64,000 bases of DNA from Desulfurococcaceae archaeon (lineage in GTDB: Archaea; Thermoproteota; Thermoprotei_A; Sulfolobales; Desulfurococcaceae), in the NCBI GenBank assembly GCA_023269825.1, contig JAGDWI010000001.1:492492-556491 (forward strand), in the 5' to 3' direction. The notes below the pieces were generated by a model, which did not search any database, was not told where the DNA came from, and was given only the letters and a program-made list of their open reading frames with translations. This document shows positions 63,800 to 64,000 of the stretch, piece after piece. The position numbers and the translations under genes were made by a program. The first letter of the stretch is position 1. Every line of letters starts with the position of its first letter.

Positions 63800-64000
63800 A
63801 TGAGTCAAATCGGAATCACAAGAGTTGAACAAGAAGTTCAAGTAGGTGTTGCAAGACTAGTTGACGCGGTAGTTAATAAGTATGGTCGGAGTAGAGGTAA
63901 ATTGATTCCAATGCTACAGGAGATTCAGAGCGAGTTAAAGTATCTTCCGAGGCAAGCTCTCGAGTATATTTCCAGGAAACTGGGTGTTTCATTATCTGAA
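63800..64000 (+). CDS. NuoE/HydC-like thioredoxin-fold subunit, 3' end outside window
   Basis: Only the first 67 codons are present. The pattern GRSRGKLIPMLQEIQSELKY, LPRQALEYIS and RKLGVSLSE is that of the N-terminal helices of NuoE (24-kDa subunit of complex I) and of the matching subunit of bifurcating hydrogenases or formate dehydrogenases. The 2Fe-2S domain should follow beyond the window. It probably begins an operon with a NuoF-type flavoprotein. ATG 63800 with GAGGTGA nine bases upstream. Confidence 0.83.
   Translation, partial: MSQIGITRVEQEVQVGVARLVDAVVNKYGRSRGKLIPMLQEIQSELKYLPRQALEYISRKLGVSLSE

Overview
The window is chromosomal DNA of an AT-rich, hyperthermophilic, anaerobic, heterotrophic crenarchaeon, most probably of the Desulfurococcales. 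The signs are archaeal TATA promoters, many TTG and GTG starts, a crenarchaeal-type SSB, an inactivated-looking PolB2, a DhnA-type aldolase, PibD-type signal peptides on a sugar-binding protein, a hydBGDA-type sulfhydrogenase and several C/D box guide sRNAs. I found no rRNA, tRNA or CRISPR array. About 58 protein genes are tightly packed, often overlapping by 4 to 20 bases; two are cut by the window edges (a corrinoid activator on the left, a NuoE-like protein on the right).

Layout. 1-2.9 kb: a corrinoid methyl-transfer module (activator, corrinoid protein, UroD-fold methyltransferase). 2.9-7.1 kb: GH38 alpha-mannosidase, ProC, AlaX. 7.3-17.8 kb: an extracellular polysaccharide and protein degradation block (maltodextrin-type ABC transporter with its ATPase convergent, a large secreted GH57 amylopullulanase, a subtilisin). 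18-23.3 kb: DUF432 plus MscS, ThiI, GuaA, a purine-type phosphoribosyltransferase. 23.5-29.7 kb: SSB with a PqqD-like partner, a DUF123 nuclease, a MoxR/VWA pair, a THUMP protein, a SagB-like nitroreductase and a PhoU-like protein. 29.8-32.5 kb: flavin reductase-like protein, aminotransferase, E1-like enzyme. 32.7-37.5 kb: an ECF vitamin transporter (S, fused A-A', T), probably for a flavin, beside a flavin-dependent nitroreductase, then a rhomboid protease. 37.6-43.8 kb: AbrB/PhoU regulator, DUF1152, MBL hydrolase, the NfeD-protease/stomatin pair, an SDR. 43.8-46.8 kb: PolB2 with a small helical protein and a RadA-like protein that has lost its Walker motifs. 46.9-50.6 kb: PfkB sugar kinase next to FBP aldolase, a MfnA-type decarboxylase, a PLD-like protein. 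50.6-57.8 kb: a peptide-use block (S9 peptidase, Dpp-type permeases and binding protein, M14 carboxypeptidase). 57.9-61.8 kb: hydB-G-D-A. 61.9-64 kb: a KaiC-like ATPase and the start of a NuoE-like gene.

How it fits together. The organism appears to cut alpha-glucans and proteins outside the cell, import oligosaccharides and oligopeptides, ferment them and dispose of reductant through a cytoplasmic NiFe hydrogenase. The least expected items are: the corrinoid module, whose methyltransferase lacks the usual zinc-thiol ligands; a full-length GMP synthase whose glutaminase domain has lost its catalytic Cys and His; the PolB2/RadA-like module; five C/D box sRNA candidates found by box spacing, one with essentially perfect C, D', C' and D boxes; a solitary IS200/IS605-like hairpin that supplies the stop codon of a gene; and a 51-base, nearly identical DNA segment shared by the linkers of the sugar-binding protein and the amylopullulanase.
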